This document shows, piece after piece, positions 53,319-61,163 of a DNA stretch of 64,000 bases. The notes under the pieces are model-generated. The model was not told the origin of the DNA. It did no database searches and was given only the letters and a program-made list of their open reading frames with translations. Numbering within the stretch: position 1 is the first letter of the stretch; each line of letters starts with the position of its first letter. Source of the stretch: an uncultured Slackia sp. (GTDB taxonomy: Bacteria > Actinomycetota > Coriobacteriia > Coriobacteriales > Eggerthellaceae); NCBI RefSeq assembly GCF_934630525.1, contig NZ_CAKTVX010000002.1, positions 124,001 to 188,000 of the forward strand. Direction: 5' to 3'. The translations under genes and the position numbers were made by a program.

Positions 53319-55226
53319 ATGCTCGCCTTGCATATATCCTTGCCCATTGCATGCGTATTCCTCATATGTGCAGCCTTGCTCGCATGCGCCCTGGCGTTTC
53401 GCGTGCAGCTGCGCGATCGGTTCGGCAGCGTGCTCGACCGCGCGCGCCCCATTGTGACCATCGCATGCGTGCCTATGGGCTTTTGGCTCATGGAGGCACC
53501 CTACAACACCATATTGGACCAGATGAGAACTCAATGGATGGTTTTGGGCCTCGTGGTTTTGGAGCTCATGTTCGCCGTGGTGTACTTCCTAGGCCAGCGC
53601 ACGAAAGGCGCCATGGTCGCGTTTCTTGTGGCATGCTTCGTAAGCGGCGTGGCCAATCATTTCGTCGCTCAGTTCAAAGGCCAGCCCGTTCTGCCTTCCG
53701 ACGTGCTCGCCATTCACACCGCGGCGTCGGTGGGCGGCGGCTATGAATACGCCATCGACAACACGCTCGCATTCTGCATCGCCGTGATGCTCGCCGCGTT
53801 CGCGGCAATTGCGGTTGTGCCGCCTACCAAGCACACGCGGAAAGCCGCCATCGCGAACACCGCCCTTGGCGCCGCAACCCTTGCCGCGTGCTGCGTCGGC
53901 TTCTCGACGGTCAACATCGAAAACGACTTGAACGTCAACGTCGACGTGTGGAGCAGCCTCGATTCTTACCAGGCGCAAGGATCGCTGCTGTGCTTCGCGC
54001 AGCGTGCCCAAAAGATCTCGCCGCACGAGCCCGAAGGCTATTCCGAAACGCGCGCCGCCGAACTTCGCAGCCAAAAGGCCATGGCGGAAACCGTCGACGA
54101 GCTCATCGACAACCCTCGCGTGGTAAGCGCCGCCGAAGCCACCGACCCCGACGTGCGCCCCACCATCATCGCCATCATGAACGAAACGTATTCCGACATT
54201 TCGACGTATCCGCAGCTGGCGGAAAGCTACGACGGCCCCATTCCCTTCTCGACGTACGCGGGAACCATTGCCACGGGCGATGTCTATGTGTCGGCGATGG
54301 GCGGCGGCACGTGCAACAGCGAGTTCGAGTTCCTCACGGGATCGAGCATGGGCCTTTTGGGACCGGGCGTGTACCCCTATATGCTCTATAACCTCGAAGG
54401 CGTTGACAACTTGGCATCGTATTTGAAATCGATCGGCTATGCCACGAGCGCCATCCACCCCGCCGATGCGCAGAACTGGCGCCGCGATCGCGTCTACGAG
54501 CAGCTCGGGTTCGACGAGTTCTACGACATCACGAACTTCGATGGCGCCGAATATTTCCGCGACATGGTGTCGGACGGAGCGACCTACGACAAAATCCTTC
54601 AAATCATGGATGAAGGCGAAGGGCCGCAGTTCATCTTCGACGTGACCATCGCCAACCACGGCGGCTATGACACGGGAACGATTGCGGAAGAAGACATGAT
54701 GCATGTCGACATGGACGGCGAGGAATCGGCCGAGGTCAATGAATACGTGACGGCCATCGCGCGCGCCGACGCCGATTTGGCGGCATTTTTGGCGAAGCTT
54801 GCGCAACGCGAAGAGCCTATTGTGGTCGTGCTGTTCGGCGATCACCAGCCGGGATTCGTCGAGCAGCTCGCGCCTACGGGCGATTCCGACGAAGAGCCTA
54901 CCGTCGACGACGCGCAGCAGCGCTACGTCACCCCCTACATGCTGTGGACGAACAGCGAGCAGCTTTCGCGCCACGTGCGACACGACGGCGACACGAGCTT
55001 GAACTATCTGGCGGCCACCACCCTGAAAACGGCTGGCTTGCCGCTCAACGAGTACTTCGCGTTCCTTTACGCCACGAAGCAATCGCTGCTGGCGATTAAC
55101 CTGAACGGCTATATGGACGCGGAAGGCGCTTGGCATTGGAACGACGATGCCGACAGTTCTTCCGCCGAGGCGGTTTCCGATTTGGCAATCGTGCAGCACC
55201 AAAACCTCTTCGACAACAAGCAATAG
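53319..55226 (+). CDS. LTA synthase family sulfatase (glycerophosphate transferase-like)
   Basis: 635-aa membrane-anchored enzyme. About five TM helices lie in residues 1-230, followed by an extracellular sulfatase-fold domain. The catalytic Thr is in IAIMNETYSDIS, equivalent to the LtaS nucleophile. Metal ligands are likely in FEFLTGSSMG, NHGGYDTG and VVVLFGDHQPG. Members polymerise glycerophosphate or transfer phosphoglycerol to surface glycolipids. The start MLALHIS (53319) has GGAG 8 nt upstream. It is divergent from polA. A link to the diacylglycerol kinase at 40.5 kb through diacylglycerol recycling is plausible. Confidence 0.9.
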   Translation: MLALHISLPIACVFLICAALLACALAFRVQLRDRFGSVLDRARPIVTIACVPMGFWLMEAPYNTILDQMRTQWMVLGLVVLELMFAVVYFLGQRTKGAMVAFLVACFVSGVANHFVAQFKGQPVLPSDVLAIHTAASVGGGYEYAIDNTLAFCIAVMLAAFAAIAVVPPTKHTRKAAIANTALGAATLAACCVGFSTVNIENDLNVNVDVWSSLDSYQAQGSLLCFAQRAQKISPHEPEGYSETRAAELRSQKAMAETVDELIDNPRVVSAAEATDPDVRPTIIAIMNETYSDISTYPQLAESYDGPIPFSTYAGTIATGDVYVSAMGGGTCNSEFEFLTGSSMGLLGPGVYPYMLYNLEGVDNLASYLKSIGYATSAIHPADAQNWRRDRVYEQLGFDEFYDITNFDGAEYFRDMVSDGATYDKILQIMDEGEGPQFIFDVTIANHGGYDTGTIAEEDMMHVDMDGEESAEVNEYVTAIARADADLAAFLAKLAQREEPIVVVLFGDHQPGFVEQLAPTGDSDEEPTVDDAQQRYVTPYMLWTNSEQLSRHVRHDGDTSLNYLAATTLKTAGLPLNEYFAFLYATKQSLLAINLNGYMDAEGAWHWNDDADSSSAEAVSDLAIVQHQNLFDNKQ

Positions 55227-55263
55227 CACGAGCAGCGACACGAACAAGGGGCCTAATACAAAA

Positions 55264-55287
55264 CAAGCCGCTCCGAAGAGCGGCTTG
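55264..55287 (-). terminator. Terminator of metNIQ
   Basis: Perfect 10-bp stem CAAGCCGCTC / GAGCGGCTTG with a CGAA loop. On the minus strand it is followed by TTTTGT. It is between the convergent LTA-synthase-like gene and metQ. Confidence 0.88.
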
Positions 55288-55313
55288 CGTGCGACAAAGC
55301 GAATCGACTGAGA

Positions 55314-56171
55314 TTATTTCTTCAGGTCGTCGAGGCTTGCGGCCTTGCCACCGTAGAGGGCCATGGCCTCAAAGTGGATCTTGGCGACGCCAACCAGATC
55401 GGTGCCGTTTTCCTCGTTGTAGTTGTCGAGGTAGGGCTGATGCTGGAAGTAGTTCGCGTCGAGGCTGCCGTCAGACAGGGCGACGTTGGGCTGCACGTAG
55501 TCGGTGAACTCAACGACCTCGAGCGTCCAACCCTTGGCAGCAAGCAGGTCTTTCGCGGCGTTCAGAATCTCGGCGTGAGGCGTGGGCGAAGCTCCAACCT
55601 TGATGGTAGTGTCGTCGCCAGTGGCCTGCGGAATGTCGTCAACGACGGTGAACACAGGCACGACGGTACCAGAATAGGTGCTCGTGATGAAGTCGGAAAC
55701 CTTCTGGCTCTGCAGCGCAGCGAGCAAAGCTTCGGTCTTGGCAGACTTCTCGTCGCCAGAGCGAACGGCCACGACGTTGCCGTATTCCTTAGCGGCCTGG
55801 GAGTCGGCGCCCTCAGCAGCGAACGCGGTCGACGGGTCGAGGTTTGCGCCCAGGGCGTAGTTGCCGTTGATCACCGCAGCGTCAACATCGGAAAGCGTGC
55901 GGGGAACGCTCGCGGCTTCCGTTTCAACGAACTGGATGTTGTAGGGGTTTTCCTTGATGTCGTTGATGGTAGCCGTAAGGCCCGCGCCGTCATTGAGCGT
56001 GAGCAAGCCCTCGTCCTGCAACAGCAGAAGCGCGCGAGCCTCGTTGGTGGCGTCGGACGGAACGGCGATTTGGTGCTGCGAGGAAGAAGACCCGCAGCCG
56101 GCGAGTGCCACGGCGAGCACGCCCGTGGCGGCGGCGCATGCAGCGATGCGCACAACGTTTTTCAGGTTCAT
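55314..56171 (-). CDS. metQ: MetQ/NlpA-type methionine-binding lipoprotein, circularly permuted
   Basis: 285-aa lipoprotein. The signal ends in VALAGC with lipid Cys26. In ordinary MetQ the mature protein begins with a strand like IKVGA, continues through DYVQPN and DANYFQH to SLDEL, then reads VAVPNDPTN. Here the order is reversed: residues 35-175 start with IAVPSDATNEARALLLLQDE and contain GLTATINDIKENPYN, and only from residue 189 does TIKVGASPTPHAEIL appear, followed by FTDYVQPNVALSDGSLDANY, and the protein ends SLDDLKK. Both parts are complete, so this is a permutation and not a truncation. It is the last gene of metNIQ and is expected to bind methionine outside the membrane. Confidence 0.9.
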   Translation of the reverse strand: MNLKNVVRIAACAAATGVLAVALAGCGSSSSQHQIAVPSDATNEARALLLLQDEGLLTLNDGAGLTATINDIKENPYNIQFVETEAASVPRTLSDVDAAVINGNYALGANLDPSTAFAAEGADSQAAKEYGNVVAVRSGDEKSAKTEALLAALQSQKVSDFITSTYSGTVVPVFTVVDDIPQATGDDTTIKVGASPTPHAEILNAAKDLLAAKGWTLEVVEFTDYVQPNVALSDGSLDANYFQHQPYLDNYNEENGTDLVGVAKIHFEAMALYGGKAASLDDLKK

Positions 56172-56329
56172 AACGAAACCCTTTCCTTCTTGCGAGCCAA
56201 ACGGCCCGCACCTTCGAAGCGCCTGGGCGCTTCCCTTCCCTATTCAAATTCCTTAACGGAAATGAACGCAATGTGGGTGCACGAACCCAAGGCCAGCATG
56301 TGACCTGGGAAAACTATGCGAAAAAATGA

Positions 56330-57007
56330 TTAACGAACGCGGTGGTCGATCTTGCGGGCGATGGCCGAGCAAATGCTCTGCGCGATTTGCACAATGATCA
56401 CGCACAGCACGATGGCCACGACCATGACGTCGTCTTGGTAGCGCTGGTAGCCGTAGCGAATGGCGATGTCGCCGATACCGCCCGCGCCCACCGTGCCGGC
56501 CATGGCCACGAAGCCGAACAGCGTGATGAACGTGATGGACAGGCCGCGCACCAAAGACGGCATGCTCTCGGGCAGAAGCACCTTGCTGATGATTTGCCAG
56601 GTGCTCGCGCCGAAGCTTTGCGCGGCTTCGACAAGGCCGCCGTCGATTTCGGCGAGGCTTTGCTCAACCATGCGCGCAACGAAGGGCGCAGCCGACACGG
56701 TAAGCGGCACGATAGCCGCGCCCACGCCAAGCGAGGTGCCTACGATGGCGCGCGTGAACGGAATCATGAACACGATAAGGATGATGAACGGGATGGAACG
56801 CATGATGTTCACCACCCAGCCAAGCACGCTGTTGAAAACGCGGTGCGGGTGCAGGCCGCCCGGCTCGGTCAAAACGAGCAGAACGCCCACGGGAATGCCG
56901 ATGACGTACGCGAACAGCGTCGAGAGCACGGTCATGACGATGGCGTCCCACGTACCCTGGGCCATAAGGGCGCCGTACTGGGCGACGAATGCGTTGATCG
57001 CTTCCAT
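56330..57007 (-). CDS. metI: Methionine ABC transporter permease
   Basis: 225-aa permease with about five helices, starting MEAINAFVAQYGALM. The EAA loop that docks on the ATPase reads LVEAAQSFGASTWQIISKVL. The adjacent LPESMPSLVRGLSITFITLF and GFVAMAGTVGAGGIGDIAIR are typical of MetI. The ATG overlaps the metN stop (TAATG), so translation is coupled. Length is normal. Confidence 0.95.
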   Translation of the reverse strand: MEAINAFVAQYGALMAQGTWDAIVMTVLSTLFAYVIGIPVGVLLVLTEPGGLHPHRVFNSVLGWVVNIMRSIPFIILIVFMIPFTRAIVGTSLGVGAAIVPLTVSAAPFVARMVEQSLAEIDGGLVEAAQSFGASTWQIISKVLLPESMPSLVRGLSITFITLFGFVAMAGTVGAGGIGDIAIRYGYQRYQDDVMVVAIVLCVIIVQIAQSICSAIARKIDHRVR

Positions 57008-57771
57008 TAGTTGCCCCCTTTCGCGCACGCGAAGCCCTGGTCGGCTTCGATGAGCAGGCGCGTTGCGGCGCTCTGCGGATTGCCGAACACGTCGGCGGTT
57101 TTGCCCTGCTCGGCAATGCTGCCGGCTTCGATGACGGCCACCTTGTTGCAAATTTGCTCGGCAACCGAAAGGGAGTGCGTGATAACGACCATGGTGACGC
57201 CAAGTTCTTTATTGATGTCGCGCAGAAGGCCCAAGATCGAGTGCGTCGTAAGCGTGTCGAGCGCACTCGTCGCCTCGTCGCACAGCATGATCTTCGGGTT
57301 CGAGGCAAGGGCGCGCGCAATGGCGACGCGCTGCTGCTGGCCGCCCGAAAGCTGGCTGGGATAATTGTTCGCCTTGCCGGAAAGCCCCACGAGTTCGAGC
57401 AATTCGAGCGCGCGAGCTTCAGCCTGCTTCTTCGGCGTGCCATGCAGCTCGAGCGGGAACGTGACATTGCGCAGCACCGTGCGCTGGGCGAACAGGCTGA
57501 AATTCTGGAAAATCATGCCAATGGACTGGCGCAAATCGATGAGCTGTTTGCCGGAATAGTCGGTCACATCGGCGCCGTCGATGAGCACGCGGCCCGCCGT
57601 GGGGCGCTCGAGCAGGTTGATGCAGCGAACGAGCGTCGACTTGCCCGCGCCCGACTGGCCGATAATGCCGAACACGTCGCCCGCCTCAACATGCAAGTTG
57701 ATATCGCACAACGCTTCGTGCGCGCCGGCCGAGCCGACATAGGTTTTCGAAAGGTGGTCTAAAACAATCAT
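57007..57771 (-). CDS. metN: Methionine ABC transporter ATPase lacking the NIL domain
   Basis: 254-aa ABC ATPase. Walker A is GIIGQSGAGKSTLVRC, the signature LSGGQQQRVAIARAL, Walker B IMLCDEATSALD, and the H-loop VVITHSL. E. coli MetN is 343 aa and has a C-terminal ferredoxin-like NIL (C2) domain that binds methionine and inhibits transport. Here the protein ends soon after the ABC domain (ADQGFACAKGGN), so that domain is missing. It is the first gene of the operon, preceded by a 110-160 nt leader with a short upstream ORF. Confidence 0.94.
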   Translation of the reverse strand: MIVLDHLSKTYVGSAGAHEALCDINLHVEAGDVFGIIGQSGAGKSTLVRCINLLERPTAGRVLIDGADVTDYSGKQLIDLRQSIGMIFQNFSLFAQRTVLRNVTFPLELHGTPKKQAEARALELLELVGLSGKANNYPSQLSGGQQQRVAIARALASNPKIMLCDEATSALDTLTTHSILGLLRDINKELGVTMVVITHSLSVAEQICNKVAVIEAGSIAEQGKTADVFGNPQSAATRLLIEADQGFACAKGGN

Positions 57772-57837
57772 GATGCCTCAAAAAAGAGATAGAAAATGGA
57801 GCAGTTCCGCAAGATATGCGCGGCTAAGCCGCGGGCG

Positions 57838-57930
57838 TTACGCCTGAGTGTCAGCACACGAACGCGGGCACCCAGGCTTGGGCATCTCGCATGCGTTCAT
57901 GGCCATGATATGTGCGGAAATCGTATTCAT
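57838..57930 (-). CDS. Predicted leaderless upstream ORF (30 codons, four Met)
   Basis: ATG at 57930 opens a frame of 30 codons ending TAA at 57838. The peptide MNTISAHIMAMNACEMPKPG continues with a Cys-containing tail; it holds four Met and three Cys. The predicted transcription start from the promoter at 57939-57966 falls at or within 2 nt of this ATG, so the mRNA would be leaderless. The stop is followed by a hairpin (CGCGGC-TTA-GCCGCG) and then the metN Shine-Dalgarno region. It may be a translation-linked sensor, but it could also be a chance ORF. Confidence 0.45.
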   Translation of the reverse strand: MNTISAHIMAMNACEMPKPGCPRSCADTQA

Positions 57931-57938
57931 AGCTGCGT

Positions 57939-57966
57939 ATACTACCTGATGGATTGAGGGCGTCAA
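57939..57966 (-). promoter_or_regulatory. Promoter of metNIQ
   Basis: On the minus strand: TTGACG (57961-57966), 16-nt spacer, TAGTAT (57939-57944). The predicted start is about 57930-57932. The 5' leader to metN is about 160 nt. Confidence 0.7.
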
Positions 57967-57967
57967 T

Positions 57968-58000
57968 AAGAATCGCCCGCTTTTTCGACGGGCGATTCTT
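57968..58000 (-). terminator. Terminator after the acidic zinc-ribbon gene
   Basis: Perfect 12-bp stem AAGAATCGCCCG / CGGGCGATTCTT with a 9-nt loop, followed by a short TTATT on the minus strand. It overlaps the upstream edge of the metN promoter. Confidence 0.75.
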
Positions 58001-58061
58001 GGAATTATCGATGATTCGCTATCTGTTTTGTAGATATCCTATATAACTGCAGTTGAGAACG

Positions 58062-59840
58062 CTATTTCAAGACCGGCTTCGAAGACGGATACAGCTCATC
58101 GTAGCGCTCAAGGTAGGGGTTGTTGCCGCCCACGTAGTTCGCCGACAGAGCCGCGAGAATCTCGTCTTGGTGTTCCGAGGGAACTTCGTACTGCACGCTT
58201 ACCGCCCACGCGTCAGTCAACGACGTAATGCGGCCGATCTGGCAATCGTAGAGCTCGATCAGGTTGGCGGCATCGGTCGCGTACGGCGAGCTGCTGGAAA
58301 CCTTCAAGCTCTCGATTTCGGCTTTGGCTGCTTCAAGATCGCTCTTCACCTTTTCGGCCGTCGCCTGCGATGCCTGACGCTTGTTCATGTCGCGCGCAAT
58401 ATACCAGCTATTGAAGTCGTCCACGCAGCTCACGATTCGATTGCTGTAGCCATCGAGCGCCGAATACTCGCTCGACAGCGTTTGGAAGATTTGCTCCTCG
58501 GTCGGAGTCGACTGCTCGCGTGCAAGCGCCTCGGCCTCGGTCGAGGCCTTGGCCGCTTCGTCATCTGCCTTGGCTTCGGGCTTCTCGCTTTCCTCGGAAG
58601 AAGCCGCCGGCGCCTGCTGCTGCGTTTGGGGCTGTTGCTGAGAAGCATCCTGGCCCGCTTGCCCGCCGAAGCGAACATAGGCCAACACGCATGCCGCGAT
58701 TACGAGAACCGCGATCACGCAACACAGGGCGATGAAGATGCGCTTGCGTTTGCGCTCCTGCAAATCGGGCCTGTCGAGGCCGAAATGCTTAGGCTGTGCA
58801 TCGCTCGGCAGCACGAGCGTATCGGTTCCATCAAAGCTGATGGGGCCAGGCTTGGCAGCAGCCGCCTGAGCCTCACGAGGAATCACAGGCACCGCTTCGT
58901 GCTCATCGTCGAAATCGAATACCGCAGCCGGCTTGGGCGCAGCGTCGGAAGGCTCCTCGCCGGAAGGGGCAGATTTGGATACATCGGCGTCGGCTTTCGC
59001 TTCGGCTTCGGCAAGCTTTGCCCCATCGGCCTCGGTGTCGCCTTCGGCATCGTCGCACTCGGAATCGGTACCGCGCGCAGGCTGCCCGCCAGACGCATCG
59101 TCCGATTCAGCAGGCTCAGCGTCTTCGGTCGCGGCGTCGCCCTTGGGCGTTTCCACGCCCGCCTCGCCGCCAGCCGCTTCGGCATCGCCCGCGTCCGAAG
59201 GCTCGTCACCTTCCGCAGCCCCAATCGCCTCAGCAACGAGAGCTTCTTCAGATCCGCAGGCCTCTTCGGATTCAGAGGCGTCAATCGCATCGGCGGCATC
59301 GTTTTCAAGCGCTTCGGAAGAAGCCTCGGTTTCAACTTCTTCATCTGCCTCGGACGCATCCGCAGCGTCGGCAGAGCCCGCTTGTTCAGCCACCGCGGAA
59401 TGCGCTTCGGCGCCATGGACGCTTACGACTTTGAAAGCGCCCGAAGCGCCGCGATCGGCCGCAAGCCCGCAGGCGTCTCCCACCTCGGGCACAGCGATAA
59501 TTTCAGGGGCCTCAACGACCTCGGGAATCTCAAGGGAGGTCGTCTTCGCTCCACCGAAATGCGCCGCAGCAGCGCTCGCCAGGCTGGGCTTAGCATGCGT
59601 GGGCTCGTCATCGCCCGGCAAGCTATCGCGAAGCTTGAGCGCCTCGAGGGTGCCCAAGTCGAGCTTGGTGGTTTTGCTGGCGGGAATGGGATTGCCGCCC
59701 ACGATGTCGAGCCCGCGCATGGGATCGCTGTCGCCTTTGCCGGTGACCCTCACGCTCTCGAGCACGCGCGCGCCGCATTCAGCGCAATAGCGCGCGCCCG
59801 GCTCGAGCGGCTCGCCGCACCACGAACAGTACTTCGCCAT
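58062..59840 (-). CDS. Acidic zinc-ribbon membrane protein of unknown function
   Basis: 592-aa protein. A zinc ribbon opens it (YCSWCGEP and YCAECGAR). Residues about 60-360 are low complexity, extremely rich in Ala, Glu, Asp and Ser, and probably disordered. One TM helix (IFIALCCVIAVLVIAACVLA) follows a basic stop (QERKRKR). A Gln/Ala/Pro spacer then leads to an extracellular helical domain of about 140 residues (EEQIFQTLSSEYSALDGYSN onward). I do not recognise the extracellular domain. The gene lies 4 nt downstream of era and shares its transcript. Confidence 0.75.
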   Translation of the reverse strand: MAKYCSWCGEPLEPGARYCAECGARVLESVRVTGKGDSDPMRGLDIVGGNPIPASKTTKLDLGTLEALKLRDSLPGDDEPTHAKPSLASAAAAHFGGAKTTSLEIPEVVEAPEIIAVPEVGDACGLAADRGASGAFKVVSVHGAEAHSAVAEQAGSADAADASEADEEVETEASSEALENDAADAIDASESEEACGSEEALVAEAIGAAEGDEPSDAGDAEAAGGEAGVETPKGDAATEDAEPAESDDASGGQPARGTDSECDDAEGDTEADGAKLAEAEAKADADVSKSAPSGEEPSDAAPKPAAVFDFDDEHEAVPVIPREAQAAAAKPGPISFDGTDTLVLPSDAQPKHFGLDRPDLQERKRKRIFIALCCVIAVLVIAACVLAYVRFGGQAGQDASQQQPQTQQQAPAASSEESEKPEAKADDEAAKASTEAEALAREQSTPTEEQIFQTLSSEYSALDGYSNRIVSCVDDFNSWYIARDMNKRQASQATAEKVKSDLEAAKAEIESLKVSSSSPYATDAANLIELYDCQIGRITSLTDAWAVSVQYEVPSEHQDEILAALSANYVGGNNPYLERYDELYPSSKPVLK

Positions 59841-59843
59841 GGC

Positions 59844-60749
59844 CTACATGCCTTCCCCGTAGCCGAAACGACGAATCTGGTTCAGGTCGCGGCGCCAGTT
59901 CTTCTTCACCTTGACCTGCATATCGAGGAACACTTTGCAACCGAGCATTTGCTCAAGGTCGCGGCGGGCTTCGATGCCGACCTTCTTAATGGCCTCGCCG
60001 CCCTTGCCGATGATGATGCCCTTCTGGCTGTCGCGCTCGACGTAGACGTTCGCGAAAATGCGATACATGTCTTTCTTGCGGTCGTAGGTCATTTGGTCGG
60101 CAACGACGCCGATGGAGTGAGGAACCTCGTCGCGATAGCTGCGCAGGATTTTCTCGCGGATGAACTCGGCGACGAGCACCTCGAAGGGCTGGTCGGTATC
60201 CATATCTTCGGGGAACCATTTCGGGCCCTCGGGCAGCCATTTCGCGACGGCCTGCACGAAGCCTTCGACGTTGAAACCGTTCTTGGACGAAAGCACCACT
60301 TCATCGTCCCACGTGCCCAAGGCGCGAGCCGCCTCGAGCTGTTGGATGGCGGTTTCTTTGCTCACGAGGTCGGCCTTGGTAATCACGAGAATCTTGCGAG
60401 CGCCGCGCACTTCGCGCACCTGACGGGCAACCCACTCGTCGCCCGTTCCAACCGGCTTGCTCGCATCGACAAGGAATGCCACCACGTCGACGTCTTCCAT
60501 GGCCTTGATGGCGGAAGTGTTGAGCTCTTCGCCCAGCGCGTCGTGGGGCTTGTGCATGCCTGGCGTGTCGACCATGATCATTTGCATGTCCTCGCGGGTG
60601 ACAATCGCGCGGAAACGGTGGCGGGTGGTTTGCGCGGTGTTCGAGGTAATGGCGACCTTGTGGCCCACCACGGCGTTGATAAGGGTAGATTTGCCGGCGT
60701 TCGGCCGGCCTACCAAAGTGACGAATCCACTGCGGAATTCTTCGGTCAT
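59844..60749 (-). CDS. era: GTPase Era
   Basis: 301-aa GTPase for 16S rRNA maturation and 30S assembly. G1 is GRPNAGKSTLINAV, G3 DTPGMHKP and G4 TKAD. The C-terminal KH domain has GIIIGKGGEAIKKVGIEARR. The start was set at MTEEFRSG (60749), which has AGAGAGTCGTTC upstream. It is downstream of phoH, but the gap of 414 nt holds two cruciform repeats instead of the usual ybeY gene. Confidence 0.97.
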   Translation of the reverse strand: MTEEFRSGFVTLVGRPNAGKSTLINAVVGHKVAITSNTAQTTRHRFRAIVTREDMQMIMVDTPGMHKPHDALGEELNTSAIKAMEDVDVVAFLVDASKPVGTGDEWVARQVREVRGARKILVITKADLVSKETAIQQLEAARALGTWDDEVVLSSKNGFNVEGFVQAVAKWLPEGPKWFPEDMDTDQPFEVLVAEFIREKILRSYRDEVPHSIGVVADQMTYDRKKDMYRIFANVYVERDSQKGIIIGKGGEAIKKVGIEARRDLEQMLGCKVFLDMQVKVKKNWRRDLNQIRRFGYGEGM

Positions 60750-60819
60750 GAACGACTCTCTTTCTCTCATCGACGAACGACTCAGTTCGCGGCTTTATGG
60801 TTATGCATATTGTACTGGG

Positions 60820-60934
60820 GAATCCCTCCGGTGGGTAGCCTTTCCGAAGCAGATACCTGAGCTCGCACAAAAGCGCCACTGGCGCTTTTGGCTCGTGCGG
60901 ACACCTTCGGAAAAACTACCCACCGGAGGGATTC
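60820..60934 (+). repeat. Cruciform repeat family 1, copy B
   Basis: Outer arms 60820-60838 and 60916-60934 are a perfect 19-bp inverted repeat, extended inward by TTTCCGAAG / CTTCGGAAA after a 2-nt bulge on each side. The centre contains ACCTGAGCTCGCAC, the hairpin CAAAAGCGCC / GGCGCTTTTG and the conserved GGCTCGTGCGGA. Confidence 0.88.
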
Positions 60935-60952
60935 TCGTAAACCGAAACAAAA

Positions 60953-61127
60953 GAATTCGTTGTGCGCAGATTCCGCAACAAGTCCTGATCAGAACGAAAG
61001 CCACATTACGTGGCTTTCGGCTCGTGCGGAAAAGTTGCTCCAGGCATACCCAATGCACGAATTCTGCGCCGTCGGCTTTCGGTCGATAAAACCAGAGCAA
61101 CTTTCCGTATAAGCCATGACTTGTTGC
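60953..61127 (+). repeat. Cruciform repeat family 1, copy C
   Basis: Core 60975-61036: GTCCTGATCAGAAC, hairpin GAAAGCCAC / GTGGCTTTC and GGCTCGTGCGGAA. Several paired arms surround it: GCAACAAGTC (60975-60984) with GACTTGTTGC (61118-61127), CGGAAAAGTTGCTC (61027) with GAGCAACTTTCCG (61095), and GAATTCGT (60953) with ACGAATTC (61057). It is directly adjacent to copy B. Confidence 0.75.
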
Positions 61128-61163
61128 ATAGATTACACTCGCCGAAAACCGGAACGAGATGGG

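Noticed and set aside
55314..56171. Frameshift, fusion or truncation explaining the odd metQ order
   Set aside because: The frame is continuous, both lobes are complete and each occurs once, so a simple truncation or frameshift does not explain it. An assembly error cannot be excluded without reads.
57772..57932. SAM riboswitch in the metN leader
   Set aside because: None of the conserved SAM-I, SAM-II or SAM-IV core sequences could be recognised, and the leader is better described by a short ORF and a small hairpin.
58053..60860. Long plus-strand open frame opposite the zinc-ribbon gene and era
   Set aside because: It is antisense to two well-supported genes and results from high GC at third positions.
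60820..60934. Insertion sequence ends or a MITE with target-site duplication
   Set aside because: The outer arms differ between copies and no flanking direct repeat was seen, unlike an IS or MITE with fixed terminal repeats.
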